DNA of 64,000 bases from Candidatus Nitrosopumilus sp. SW (GTDB lineage Archaea; Thermoproteota; Nitrososphaeria; Nitrososphaerales; Nitrosopumilaceae), in assembly GCF_006740685.1 (NCBI RefSeq), contig NZ_CP035425.1, positions 1,341,687 to 1,405,686 on the forward strand. The letters run 5' to 3'. This document shows, one piece after another, positions 33,191 through 40,173 of the stretch. The translations under genes and the position numbers were made by a program. Below the pieces are notes generated by a model. That model was given only the letters and a program-made list of their open reading frames with translations. It ran no database searches and was not told where the DNA came from. The first letter of the stretch is position 1. Each line of letters starts with the position of its first letter.

Positions 33191-33970
33191 TTGGCGATTA
33201 CAATGATTGATCAACTATGGCTTATTCCTTTAGGATTTGTAGCAGGTGTGTTGGGTTCTATGATTGGATTAGGTGGGGGCATTATTGTAGTTCCAGTTTT
33301 AACTTTCTTGGGATTTCCTCCAACAACTGCTGCTAGTAGCAGTCTTTTTGCTGCTCTTAGCAATGCAATTGCATCTACTATATCCTATTCCAAACAAAAA
33401 CGAATTGAATATTCTTTAGGATTAAAACTTGGGTTGCTATCTGTTCCTGGAACTGTATTGGGTGCTATTGTTTCTAGCGGTGTGGCTTCCGATATTTTTA
33501 AGATATTATTTGGATTTGTGTTGATTGCTTCAGCAGCTTACATCTTCTTGAGAAAAAAACTTGCAACAAAAGAAAAGAACACTTCTCTGCAAATGATGAT
33601 TTTTGCAGTAGGTGCTAGTTTTTTTGCAGGAATCATCTCTTCATTCTTTGGAATAGGTGGTGGAATTGTGTTTGTACCGTTAATGGTGGTTGGAATGGGA
33701 ATGGCAATGAAAAAAGCTGCACCAACTTCCCAAATGATATTACTATTTGCTTCATCGTCTGGAGTAATTGTTCATAGTTTATTGGGACATCCTGATTTTC
33801 TTCAAGCGGGATTTTTAGCAATTGGTTCTTTTATTGGTGGATTGGTTGGAGCAAGGTTGTCTATTGATGTCAAAGAAAGATACCTCCAAATTTTGGTTTC
33901 TGTAGTTATTTTAATCGCGGCAGGAAAATTATTCTTTGATTCCTTGATAGGGAATTTTACGTCTTTGTGA
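33191..33970 (+). CDS. TauE/SafE-family membrane permease
   Basis: A 259-aa integral membrane protein with about eight hydrophobic helices in two homologous halves. The half-repeats carry the family glycine motif: GSMIGLGGGIIVVPVL (~22-38) and SSFFGIGGGIVFVPLM (~150-166). The family exports sulphite, sulphonates or organic anions. The TTG at 33191 and ATG at 33203 are both possible starts. It overlaps the minus-strand small zinc ORF by 14 nt. Confidence 0.85.
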   Translation: MAITMIDQLWLIPLGFVAGVLGSMIGLGGGIIVVPVLTFLGFPPTTAASSSLFAALSNAIASTISYSKQKRIEYSLGLKLGLLSVPGTVLGAIVSSGVASDIFKILFGFVLIASAAYIFLRKKLATKEKNTSLQMMIFAVGASFFAGIISSFFGIGGGIVFVPLMVVGMGMAMKKAAPTSQMILLFASSSGVIVHSLLGHPDFLQAGFLAIGSFIGGLVGARLSIDVKERYLQILVSVVILIAAGKLFFDSLIGNFTSL

Positions 33971-34091
33971 TTTTAGGCAATTTTGATTTCTCTTCTGCAA
34001 GTAATTTTTCTACTTCGATTTTGTGATGCTTACAATACAATCCATTTTCTACACAGTCAGGACATCTTAGATATTTGTAATAATCAATCAT
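33957..34091 (-). CDS. 44-aa zinc-binding mini-protein
   Basis: An ATG at 34089-34091 opens 44 codons with LRCPDCVENGLYCKHHKIE, a CxxC plus CxHH arrangement that could bind zinc, followed by a charged helix EVEKLLAEEKSK. The stop at 33957 lies inside the 3' end of the TauE-type gene. Coding character and Cys spacing support it. Confidence 0.55.
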   Translation of the reverse strand: MIDYYKYLRCPDCVENGLYCKHHKIEVEKLLAEEKSKLPKITKT

Positions 34092-34251
34092 GTTGCAACT
34101 CGTTTCTTATTTGTTATAATACATTTCACCTGTTTCCTCACATGTAATGTAGTGTATTTTTATCAGAAAATGTGCCGCTACTTGTAAAATGGATCTGAAT
34201 CTAAAAATGAAAAAAATTATTTTATGTTTTATGCCGATTTGAAATTATTTT

Positions 34252-34647
34252 TTATAATCCGCCACCAAAAATTTCGCTTAACTCTACAACGTATCCATTC
34301 ACATCTTTAATGTACACTGATTTGGAATTATCAAATGTAACTTCTCCTCCATAAAGTATTTCGACACCTAATTCTTTGCATTTGTTTGATACTTGCTCAA
34401 AATTTCTAACATGGAAACCAAAGTGAGTAATGCCACCTTCAGGAGACATATCTGGTACTTCATACAAACAAAGAATGACTGAATCATTCCCTATTATTTT
34501 TGATGGAACATTCAATTTGTTTGGAGTATTATCTTCTACTTTAACTTCAAACCCAAATAATTCTTTGTAGAATTTTACACTTTGTTCCAAGTTTTTTACT
34601 TTCATATTGATATGATCTATGGCTGTTGCTTTTAGAAAGTCATTCAT
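34252..34647 (-). CDS. Glyoxalase/VOC-superfamily protein
   Basis: A 131-aa protein of two beta-alpha-beta-beta-beta halves: IDHINMKVKNLEQSVKFYKELFG (~10-32) and ITHFGFHVRNFEQV (~73-86), with a closing Glu (YVVELSEIFGG). Metal ligands usually come from His in the first strand, Glu or His in the second half, here H12, H74 and E126. Function could be a glyoxalase, epimerase or dioxygenase-like step; the substrate is not evident. Confidence 0.8.
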   Translation of the reverse strand: MNDFLKATAIDHINMKVKNLEQSVKFYKELFGFEVKVEDNTPNKLNVPSKIIGNDSVILCLYEVPDMSPEGGITHFGFHVRNFEQVSNKCKELGVEILYGGEVTFDNSKSVYIKDVNGYVVELSEIFGGGL

Positions 34648-34749
34648 GAATTGTGTCCATTGAAATTACAATTAAATGATTCTTAAATTAGAAACAGCTA
34701 ATTAGCTTGGGCTATTAATTCTAATCTTATAGAACTTTGATTCAAAAAA

Positions 34750-35562
34750 CTATCTTCTTTTACGTTTTAGATAGTCTGAAATAATTTTTCCAGCAAGATC
34801 ATCTGGAGTAAGTTCTTTCTTGTTTGATTGGCTTGCAAGCTTTCTAGCATTGGTTTTGGATAGTTTTATTGACAAATTTTGTTTTATTTGCATGTTTTTT
34901 GCCCTTTTTAGTAACTTTTGATGGGATGATTTTGGGGATTGTGATAATGCCTGAAGATATCTTTTTCGTAAACCTGATTCTAGTTTTGAAACCCTCTCAA
35001 CAATTTTTTCAGCCTTTTTGATATTTGGAACTGTAAGGTAAAGTTTTGTCATCTCATCTCTTGAAATTTGATGAGGGACTAGTGTTCTTAGTCTATCTGG
35101 AACTCCTGCAAATCCCAGGTATTTGTTAAGAGTTACAGATGACATTCCCATTGATTTTGCAGCAGCTGATTTTCCCATCTGTTCTGTCAAAAACTTGCAA
35201 GAATCAGCAATCTCTTTGTGATTCATATCATTTCTATGAATATTTTCAACAACTGATGCGGCCTTTGCATTTTCTAGATCATAAGATGTTTGCTTTGTTA
35301 GAACATGAACTGGAATCTTCTTTGCACCTAATCTTTTCATTGCTGCAAGTCTTCTCTGCCCCGACATTAGCAAGAATGTGTTTTTACCTTCTTTTTGAAC
35401 AAGAGGTGGATTCAACAGTCCTTCATTTTTAATTGATTTTGCAAGCTCTGAAATATTTTCTCTGTCAAGCTTTCGTGCCTGAGCTTCTTTCCAAACTTTG
35501 ATCTGTTTTATCGGAATCTCTCTTAATCTGTATGAGATTGTTGGTTTGTATCTTCTCACCAT
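34750..35562 (-). CDS. ParB/RepB-family DNA-binding protein
   Basis: A 270-aa ParB-like protein. The N-terminal ParB box has LLMSGQRRLAAMKRLGAKKIP (~64-84) with VVENIHRND (~103-111), followed by a helix-turn-helix (SAAAKSMGMSSVTLNKYLGFAG). The tail is basic. The NTPase-type GxRR motif reads GQRR instead of the common GERR. It could bind centromere-like sites or act as a regulator. No parA neighbour is present. It borders the ~250-bp non-coding stretch that opens the accessory region. Confidence 0.82.
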   Translation of the reverse strand: MVRRYKPTISYRLREIPIKQIKVWKEAQARKLDRENISELAKSIKNEGLLNPPLVQKEGKNTFLLMSGQRRLAAMKRLGAKKIPVHVLTKQTSYDLENAKAASVVENIHRNDMNHKEIADSCKFLTEQMGKSAAAKSMGMSSVTLNKYLGFAGVPDRLRTLVPHQISRDEMTKLYLTVPNIKKAEKIVERVSKLESGLRKRYLQALSQSPKSSHQKLLKRAKNMQIKQNLSIKLSKTNARKLASQSNKKELTPDDLAGKIISDYLKRKRR

Positions 35563-35812
35563 TATTTCAAAAACATCATCTTTAATGTAATCATTGGTCT
35601 ATTGAAAATAATTACAACTCTAATTATCTCAACAAGATTTTTTTCCAAAACAAAATCAATCTAAAAAAGTTGAGTTAACCTAAAAAATTCCTGATGTCCG
35701 GATTATTTAGTTAACCATCTTACTAAATTTCTTTAAAACTGCTGCAATAACAATTTTGCAGATGTTTTTATCGATGGTTTTATAACAGGTGGTATGATAA
35801 CATTTTGCCACT
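35563..35812. other. Non-coding region between parB-like gene and truncated methyltransferase gene
   Basis: No ORF of weight is seen. It holds two direct copies of AGTTAACC (35673-35680 and 35709-35716) 36 bp apart, each containing the palindrome GTTAAC, roughly 110-150 bp upstream of the ParB-like gene. They could be sites for that protein or a neighbouring regulator. Confidence 0.4.
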
Positions 35813-36139
35813 ATGAAAGAGCTTAAAATAAAAAAAGATTTTACAAATATTTACACACAAAAATTTCCAAACTCATATTTGAAGGAAATGAAAAGATTAG
35901 ATTATCGCATTCCTGATAAAACAAAACCATTGTATCTTTCAATTGCAAAACAACTCTCCAACAAACTCTCAAAAAAATTGAAAATTATGGATGTTGGAAG
36001 CTCTTATGGGATAAATTCTGCATTAATGAAACATAATCTTACAATGTCTGAACTTGATGATTTCTTTTTAAAAGAAGAACCTTCTGTAGAACAATCAAAA
36101 CAATATTTTGAACAATTATCAAAAATACAGACAGTATAA
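35813..36139 (+). pseudogene. Truncated SAM-dependent methyltransferase
   Basis: Only 108 codons are open. The last half shows SAM motif I (KIMDVGSSYGINSALMK), the start of a class I methyltransferase domain, after which the frame ends with KIQTV. A functional enzyme would need further strands and the SAM-binding loops, roughly 150 more residues, and no continuation is seen in any frame downstream. It is therefore called a 3'-truncated remnant; a short functional protein is less likely. A ribbon-helix-helix gene begins 26 nt later. Confidence 0.55.
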
Positions 36140-36164
36140 AAGAGAAAAATTGTCTCTTTAATGA

Positions 36165-36308
36165 TTGTCAAGACGAATAACAATAGTATTAGATGATGAT
36201 CTGTACAAAAAATTACGAGAAAAACAATCAAAAAAGACCAAAGAAATGGCAGTATCTGTAAGTTTTTCTAGAATGGTCAACGAAACACTACGTAAAAATC
36301 TCAAATAA
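36165..36308 (+). CDS. Ribbon-helix-helix (CopG/Arc-like) regulator, 47 aa
   Basis: A TTG at 36165 opens 47 codons: the beta strand RRITIVLDDDLYKKLREKQ is followed by a helix and VSFSRMVNETLRKNLK, the order of a CopG/MetJ-type RHH fold that dimerises to bind DNA. It may be a regulator or an antitoxin lacking a partner. A partial copy of the same coding start lies at 37845. Downstream follows a 21-bp repeat shared with the region at 37969. Confidence 0.7.
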   Translation: MSRRITIVLDDDLYKKLREKQSKKTKEMAVSVSFSRMVNETLRKNLK

Positions 36309-36315
36309 AATTAGA

Positions 36316-36336
36316 TTCAAGTCTCTAAAGATTCAA
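36316..36336 (+). repeat. 21-bp repeat, copy 1
   Basis: TTCAAGTCTCTAAAGATTCAA lies just after the intact RHH gene and recurs with one mismatch at 37969-37989, 59 bp after a truncated RHH gene. This suggests the RHH unit and its flank were duplicated together, or that both carry the same transcription-end or regulatory element. Confidence 0.85.
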
Positions 36337-36361
36337 TCTAAAAATAAGAAAAATAAAAAAA

Positions 36362-36718
36362 TTATGGTGAAAAACCTGCACCGCTGACGTCTCTATCCCA
36401 TGCATCTACCATTGGATTTTGTCTTTTGTCCAGTTCTTCCAAATATCCGTTGGTTTCCATTGAAGGAACATAAAATATTGCAGATACTGTATCGCCGACT
36501 TGAGCGTTACACTCTGGTACAACTACACTAACTCCATACTGTGATTCTCCAACACATCCATTTTCTGTAATTGCTAGTACTGTTACTTCTTCAGTAACTT
36601 GAGTTGGAATGATGTTCCAAGGTGTTATTGTAAAGATAATCGTTACAGCCATACCTGTAATCAATAAGGCCATCAATGTACGTCGGGATAATCTTTTGTC
36701 TGTTTGTTTTGTTAACAT
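36362..36718 (-). CDS. Small membrane-anchored extracellular protein
   Basis: A 118-aa protein with a basic N-terminus, one membrane helix at ~14-33 (TLMALLITGMAVTIIFTI) and an outside part with cysteines at ENGCVGE and VPECNAQ before VGDTVSAIFY. A similar layout, with TM, an E-E-V motif, two cysteines and a GD-V closing strand, occurs in the protein at 55546. The two are likely paralogues and may form a disulphide. Function unknown. Confidence 0.65.
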   Translation of the reverse strand: MLTKQTDKRLSRRTLMALLITGMAVTIIFTITPWNIIPTQVTEEVTVLAITENGCVGESQYGVSVVVPECNAQVGDTVSAIFYVPSMETNGYLEELDKRQNPMVDAWDRDVSGAGFSP

Positions 36719-36800
36719 TTGTTCTCACCATCATTACGTGAATACCAGATAAAAGGGACATGGATAATTCATCGAATTGATTCTGCTGGTTACAACTAAT

Positions 36801-37229
36801 TTAGATTTTAATCTTTGATTTGCAATCACTGCAATAACCAATCAACTCAAAATTACTCTTTAAAATTAGATATTTTGATTTCTTTGCAGCCTTTGTCTGT
36901 ATTTCTCTTAGTGATTTCTCATCTAAATCCTCAATTTTGCCACATTTCATACAAACCAAGTTGATATGCTCATCAGTGTGTGCATCAAATCTTGCTTCGC
37001 CATCAACTTCTATTTCGTTGACAAGCTTTTTTTCTCTTAACAGTTCTAATGTCTTGTATACCGTTGACAGGCTGACCATGGGGTGTCTCTTTCTTACAAC
37101 CTTGTGAATCCGCTCTGCATTAGGGTGGTCTTCAGTTTTTAGCAGATAATCTACTATTGCAATTCTTTGAGGTGTTATTCTGAATCCTTCATCTCTAAGT
37201 GAGTCAACGATCTGTTCTAATTGCTGCAT
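36801..37229 (-). CDS. Fur-family metalloregulator (Fur/PerR type)
   Basis: A 142-aa Fur-family repressor. The winged helix (FRITPQRIAIVDYLLKTEDHPN, residues ~16-37) precedes a helix ending in STVYKTLELL, and the dimer/metal domain has DAHTDEHINLVCMKCG with a C-terminal YCSDCKSK, giving two CxxC zinc motifs plus sensor-site histidines. It binds iron, zinc or reacts with peroxide. It is divergent from the zinc-ribbon operon at 37329, and two boxes in between match an inverted repeat that may be its operator. An A/T-rich stretch at about 37250-37262 fits its own promoter. Confidence 0.9.
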   Translation of the reverse strand: MQQLEQIVDSLRDEGFRITPQRIAIVDYLLKTEDHPNAERIHKVVRKRHPMVSLSTVYKTLELLREKKLVNEIEVDGEARFDAHTDEHINLVCMKCGKIEDLDEKSLREIQTKAAKKSKYLILKSNFELIGYCSDCKSKIKI

Positions 37230-37269
37230 GCTATCACTTCCTAGCGATCCTATTTAATATTTATTCCTT

Positions 37270-37288
37270 ATTAAGAACAATTCCTAAT
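37270..37288. promoter_or_regulatory. Putative Fur-type operator, copy A
   Basis: ATTAAGAACAATTCCTAAT is a 9-1-9 imperfect palindrome (two mismatches) nearly identical to copy B 34 bp away. It lies 41-59 bp upstream of the Fur-family gene start and can act on both divergent transcripts. Assignment is by position and symmetry. Confidence 0.6.
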
Positions 37289-37303
37289 AAACAACAACAC
37301 TTA

Positions 37304-37322
37304 ATTAAGAATCATTCCTAAT
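37304..37322. promoter_or_regulatory. Putative Fur-type operator, copy B
   Basis: ATTAAGAATCATTCCTAAT is a 9-1-9 palindrome with one mismatch. It sits 7 bp before the first codon of the zinc-ribbon operon at 37329, so binding would block that transcript. Centres of copies A and B are 34 bp apart, about three helical turns. Confidence 0.65.
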
Positions 37323-37328
37323 AAGATT

Positions 37329-37496
37329 ATGATAATCCAACCAATTCAAGAAAATAGATTAGAATTAAACAAAAAAATAGTAAACAAGGCAGTTAGGATA
37401 TGTGTAAACTGTGGGAATATTGCAGTAAAAATCCAAAATCACGGTATTTTTTGTAAAGACTGTGGCTCTTTTTTTGATGTGGAGGATGAAAAATGA
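37329..37496 (+). CDS. 55-aa zinc-ribbon protein
   Basis: ATG at 37329 opens 55 codons containing ICVNCGNIA and FCKDCGSFF, a CxxC...CxxC zinc ribbon of the kind found on RNA-polymerase or TFB-like small proteins. It opens a run of tightly overlapping tiny genes under the palindromic boxes at 37270 and 37304. Its stop codon overlaps the next gene in an ATGA arrangement. Confidence 0.65.
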   Translation: MIIQPIQENRLELNKKIVNKAVRICVNCGNIAVKIQNHGIFCKDCGSFFDVEDEK

Positions 37497-37663
37497 GTAA
37501 AAATTCCTGTAGAAGTATTTGCGGATATTATGACGCAAAGGCTGAATTTCGAAATTCACAAAATAACATGTTTAGAAAGTATTGCTCTACCTGTGATCTG
37601 GAACTAGTTTCAAGATATTCTAGTTGTCCTTGTTGTCATCAATCATTTGGAGGCAGAAAATAA
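37493..37663 (+). CDS. 56-aa zinc-ribbon protein (CPCC family)
   Basis: ATG at 37493 overlaps the previous TGA. The product has NSCRSICGYY at the start, YCSTCD centrally and SSCPCCHQ near the end, the pattern shared with the proteins at 37663 and 40174 (Cx3C, then CxxC, then CPCC). The paralogues are likely nucleic-acid or protein-binding zinc modules. It stops at 37661-37663, overlapping the next start by one base. Confidence 0.65.
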   Translation: MSKNSCRSICGYYDAKAEFRNSQNNMFRKYCSTCDLELVSRYSSCPCCHQSFGGRK

Positions 37664-37845
37664 TGGGGTTTTCATGCAAAGGTGTTTGTGAAGATTTTAG
37701 AGGAGAAAGTATTCCAAATGGTTCTAGATACAACTATGGCCAAAAAAGATGTTCTTTATGCAGTCTCTTTTTGACTGTACCAAGTGTACGATGCCCATGT
37801 TGTGGTGCTGTTTTGAGAACAAACCCAAGAGGTAAAAGGCGATAA
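37663..37845 (+). CDS. 60-aa zinc-ribbon protein (CPCC family)
   Basis: ATG at 37663 overlaps the TAA of the previous gene (TAATG). The 60-aa product has SCKGVCEDF, YGQKRCSLCSLFL and VRCPCCGAVLRT, closely parallel to the protein at 40174 (QCRGTC, KGQKRCTLCAVF, IRCPCCNAKLRT). A longer in-frame reading from 37624 would overlap the previous gene and is unlikely. Its stop overlaps the start of the RHH fragment at 37845. Confidence 0.75.
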   Translation: MGFSCKGVCEDFRGESIPNGSRYNYGQKRCSLCSLFLTVPSVRCPCCGAVLRTNPRGKRR

Positions 37846-37910
37846 TGGCAAAAAGAACAACCATAATTTTAGATGATGATAATCCTAAAAAACTTCGTAC
37901 AAACCAATAA
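37845..37910 (+). pseudogene. Truncated ribbon-helix-helix gene fragment
   Basis: ATG at 37845 overlaps the preceding TAA and encodes only MAKRTTIILDDDNPKKLRTN plus one Gln before TAA. The first 17 residues match the RHH strand and helix 1 of the 47-aa protein at 36165 (RITIVLDDDLYKKLR), but helix 2 and the rest are missing. It is read as a truncated duplicate. A functional 21-mer is improbable. Confidence 0.6.
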
Positions 37911-37968
37911 TTCAATACCACAATGGGGTTTTGGAGTCCTTAACTAAAACTTCTAATCCCTTTGATGG

Positions 37969-37989
37969 TTCAAGCCTCTAAAGATTCAA
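37969..37989 (+). repeat. 21-bp repeat, copy 2
   Basis: TTCAAGCCTCTAAAGATTCAA matches copy 1 at 36316-36336 in 20 of 21 positions, and lies after the truncated RHH fragment just as copy 1 lies after the intact RHH gene. Confidence 0.85.
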
Positions 37990-38005
37990 ATCAACACTTA
38001 CAACA

Positions 38006-38018
38006 TGAACAATGTTAG
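38006..38018. promoter_or_regulatory. Palindrome-type element, copy 1 (minus sense)
   Basis: TGAACAATGTTAG is the reverse complement of CTAACATTGTTCA, matching the TTAACATTGTTCA forms at 40504 and 42773 in 12 of 13 positions. It lies 41 nt before the SHOCT-protein start at 38060, consistent with a promoter or operator site. Confidence 0.4.
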
Positions 38019-38059
38019 TTAAAATAGAACCTCTGCACTAGAGATTTGGAATTCACATC

Positions 38060-38521
38060 ATGGTCAGTAACAAAGAAAAACCCCCAAACCCTAAGAAGAC
38101 CCTCAAGAAAAAACAAGAGAATATTCTAGATGTAACAAAAAATTATACTCAAACAGTAGAACATGGGAAACAAATTGGAAGAGAAACTATGGAAAAAATA
38201 AATCAAGCTACCCATAACGCTGGAGATTTTATAAAATCTCAAGAATATCTAAAAGCACTAAAAATTAACTCACTACAAATTAGAGAAAAAGGCATAGAAC
38301 AAAAAAATTTACTAAAAAAGAACAGTCCTAAATTTTATAAAAAAATTGTTAATGGGTTTTTTTACTTTTTTGAATTAATTGTAGGGAGAATCAAACTAGG
38401 TACTCAGTATGGCTCTGCAAGCCTTGAAATTCTAGAAAAACTCGCCAAGCTCAAAGAATTAGGAATAATTACTGACAGAGAATTTAATGAAAAAAAGAAA
38501 AAGATCTTGGATAGAATTTGA
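38060..38521 (+). CDS. SHOCT-domain protein with an internal hydrophobic helix
   Basis: A 153-aa basic protein. After a charged coiled region (~1-90) comes a hydrophobic segment at ~96-107 (GFFYFFELIVG), and the last 28 residues are a SHOCT domain (LEKLAKLKELGIITDREFNE and so on). SHOCT domains are short C-terminal oligomerisation modules. The protein at 57815 has a similar tail. An element of the TTAACATTGTTAA type lies 41 nt upstream. Confidence 0.65.
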   Translation: MVSNKEKPPNPKKTLKKKQENILDVTKNYTQTVEHGKQIGRETMEKINQATHNAGDFIKSQEYLKALKINSLQIREKGIEQKNLLKKNSPKFYKKIVNGFFYFFELIVGRIKLGTQYGSASLEILEKLAKLKELGIITDREFNEKKKKILDRI

Positions 38522-38522
38522 G

Positions 38523-38541
38523 TAGAATGTGGGATTTGAAC
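38523..38541 (-). other. tRNA 3'-end-like fragment
   Basis: On the minus strand the sequence TTCAAATCCCACATTCTAC resembles a T-loop, T-stem and 3' acceptor strand (TTCAAAT loop plus CCCAC). The 5' T-stem half TTAGG does not pair fully, and no matching 5' acceptor GTAGAAT is seen upstream on that strand, so it is not an intact tRNA. It could be a 3'-tRNA remnant such as an integration-site scar. The following ~220 bp to 38760 hold no gene, only a GC-rich hairpin with GGCC arms at 38552-38585. Confidence 0.3.
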
Positions 38542-38760
38542 CTAAATTGATGGCCTTGAACTAATTTGACGTCACCTCGAGGGCCTATGCAATTTGATTT
38601 AAGACTCTGTGATGGCATAATTTTGAATCTCATTTAATTCCCAAAATAGCATCTGGCCTTTTTGGACTAATACCTTGAAGAATTGAATTAAACTGCTATG
38701 CTCTTTTTTTTGTGAAAATAGAATTCACTGTTAATATTGAGGTGTTTTTGGATTTAATTT

Positions 38761-39177
38761 ATGGATCTTAACAGAATTTTAGTTCCACTTGATGGTTCAA
38801 AAAAATCCTTTGAAGCATTAGATAGAGCAGTTACTCTGGCAGGATTTACTCATGGACATATCATGTGTATTCATGTGATTCCTCATGTTATGGAGGGTGG
38901 TCCTAGGACAAAGGCATTTGACAAACAACTCCAAGAAGATGCAAAAATACTTTTGAAAAAAGCTGAAAAACGTGCAACAAACAAGAATGTGAAATTTACC
39001 GCAAAACTATTGAGAGGTTCACCTGGTCATGTTACTCTGCATACTGCAAGATCTGGAAAGTTTGATCATATTGTTATGAGTACAACGGGTTCTGGCACTG
39101 CAAAAAAAGATATGATTGGAAGTGTATCAAACCATGTTCTTCAAAAATCTAAAATTCCAGTATATTTGATAAAATGA
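38761..39177 (+). CDS. Universal stress protein (UspA family)
   Basis: A 138-aa Usp domain: first strand ILVPLDGSKKSFEALDRAV (~6-24), central VTLHTARSGKFDHIVMSTTG, and the ATP-binding-type stretch GSGTAKKDMIGSVSNHVLQK (~112-131). The protein would be a small homodimeric stress or nucleotide-binding protein. It sits 52 nt before the CBS-domain gene, and the pairing of Usp with CBS modules is common in energy sensing. Confidence 0.9.
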   Translation: MDLNRILVPLDGSKKSFEALDRAVTLAGFTHGHIMCIHVIPHVMEGGPRTKAFDKQLQEDAKILLKKAEKRATNKNVKFTAKLLRGSPGHVTLHTARSGKFDHIVMSTTGSGTAKKDMIGSVSNHVLQKSKIPVYLIK

Positions 39178-39229
39178 CTCTTTTAAGAAACTATAACATT
39201 TCTTTGAATGCGATGGTGGATTTCATATT

Positions 39230-40093
39230 ATGACTCAACTTAAATCTATAATGAAAACGCCCATTACAATTCAAAATGATGCATCCCTTTCACATGCAAT
39301 CTCAAAACTATTGCAAGAAAACATTAGTCGACTGTTAGTAAAAGAGAATGATCATTACAGTATCATCACTGAAAAAGATATTGGATTCTTTTTACTTAAT
39401 GATGATTCTGAAAAAAATCTTGATGAGATTCCTGTTTCTCAAATAATGAAGAGAATTACGTCAGTTAATGATGCTATGGCTATTGAAACCTGCATTGAAA
39501 TTATGCTTGAAAGAGGAATTGGTTCTTTAGCTGTGACTAGAGGTGATGAGGGTATTGTTGGAATTATTACAAAAACTGACATTGCACAATATTATGTTCA
39601 AAACTGTGTCGGCAGTCATACTGTAGGTGATCTAATGACAATTTCTTACCTCTCTATGCAATCTGATGATTATCTGAAAGATGTTGTCTCAAAAATGATT
39701 GAAGAAAAAATCTCTAGAATTTTCTTAAAAAATAAAAACAATGAACCTGAAGGAATTCTCACATTTCGTGATTTGTTTCATATTGCATTAGAGCAGGGAA
39801 ATTCTGATTCAGTATTGGATAATTCTGATGACTCTATTTCTGTAGTTTTTTCAAGAAAAGGATTTCTATCTGATTCTGGATTTGGAAAAACCATACAGGC
39901 AAAAGATGTGATGACAAAGACATTTGAATCTGTTGACTTTAAAGAAGATCTTTCTGTGGCATGTGAAGAAATGATTCAAAATAGAATTAATGGTGTTGGT
40001 GTCCTAATCAATGGAAAACTGGGTGGAGTTGTTAGTAAAACTGATGTCCTAAAGGCAATTTATGTTGATAATAAATCCAAAAAATCTTCTTAA
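39230..40093 (+). CDS. Multi-CBS-domain protein
   Basis: A 287-aa protein made of four CBS motifs: SIMKTPITIQNDASL (~6), QIMKRITSVNDAMAIETCI (~72), DLMTISYLSMQSDDYLKD (~138) and DVMTKTFESVDFKEDLSV (~227), each with its closing GIITKTD/GVVSKTD-type strand. CBS pairs bind adenosine nucleotides and regulate partners by energy state. No enzyme domain is attached. It follows the UspA-like gene and may share its transcript. Confidence 0.92.
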   Translation: MTQLKSIMKTPITIQNDASLSHAISKLLQENISRLLVKENDHYSIITEKDIGFFLLNDDSEKNLDEIPVSQIMKRITSVNDAMAIETCIEIMLERGIGSLAVTRGDEGIVGIITKTDIAQYYVQNCVGSHTVGDLMTISYLSMQSDDYLKDVVSKMIEEKISRIFLKNKNNEPEGILTFRDLFHIALEQGNSDSVLDNSDDSISVVFSRKGFLSDSGFGKTIQAKDVMTKTFESVDFKEDLSVACEEMIQNRINGVGVLINGKLGGVVSKTDVLKAIYVDNKSKKSS

Positions 40094-40173
40094 TTTGATT
40101 AAGAAAAATATGCGTAACTACGTCCATTTTTGACTCCGAAAAAGTAGCCAAGTTCACGTGGACTCTCTTTTTC

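Noticed and set aside
34180-34251. A 17-codon ORF starting ATGGATCTGAAT
   Set aside because: Too short and without motif, partner or conserved context.
36713-36726. GTTAACATTTGTTC near the start of the 36362 gene looked like the TTAACATTGTTAA palindrome
   Set aside because: The spacing has one more base and the second half-site is incomplete, so it is not counted as a copy.
37624-37662. A 73-aa version of the zinc-ribbon protein starting at 37624
   Set aside because: It would overlap the preceding gene; the TAATG start at 37663 fits the family and the overlap pattern.
38523-38620. An intact tRNA gene on the minus strand
   Set aside because: Only the 3' end matches; no D-arm, anticodon arm or 5' acceptor pairs with it.
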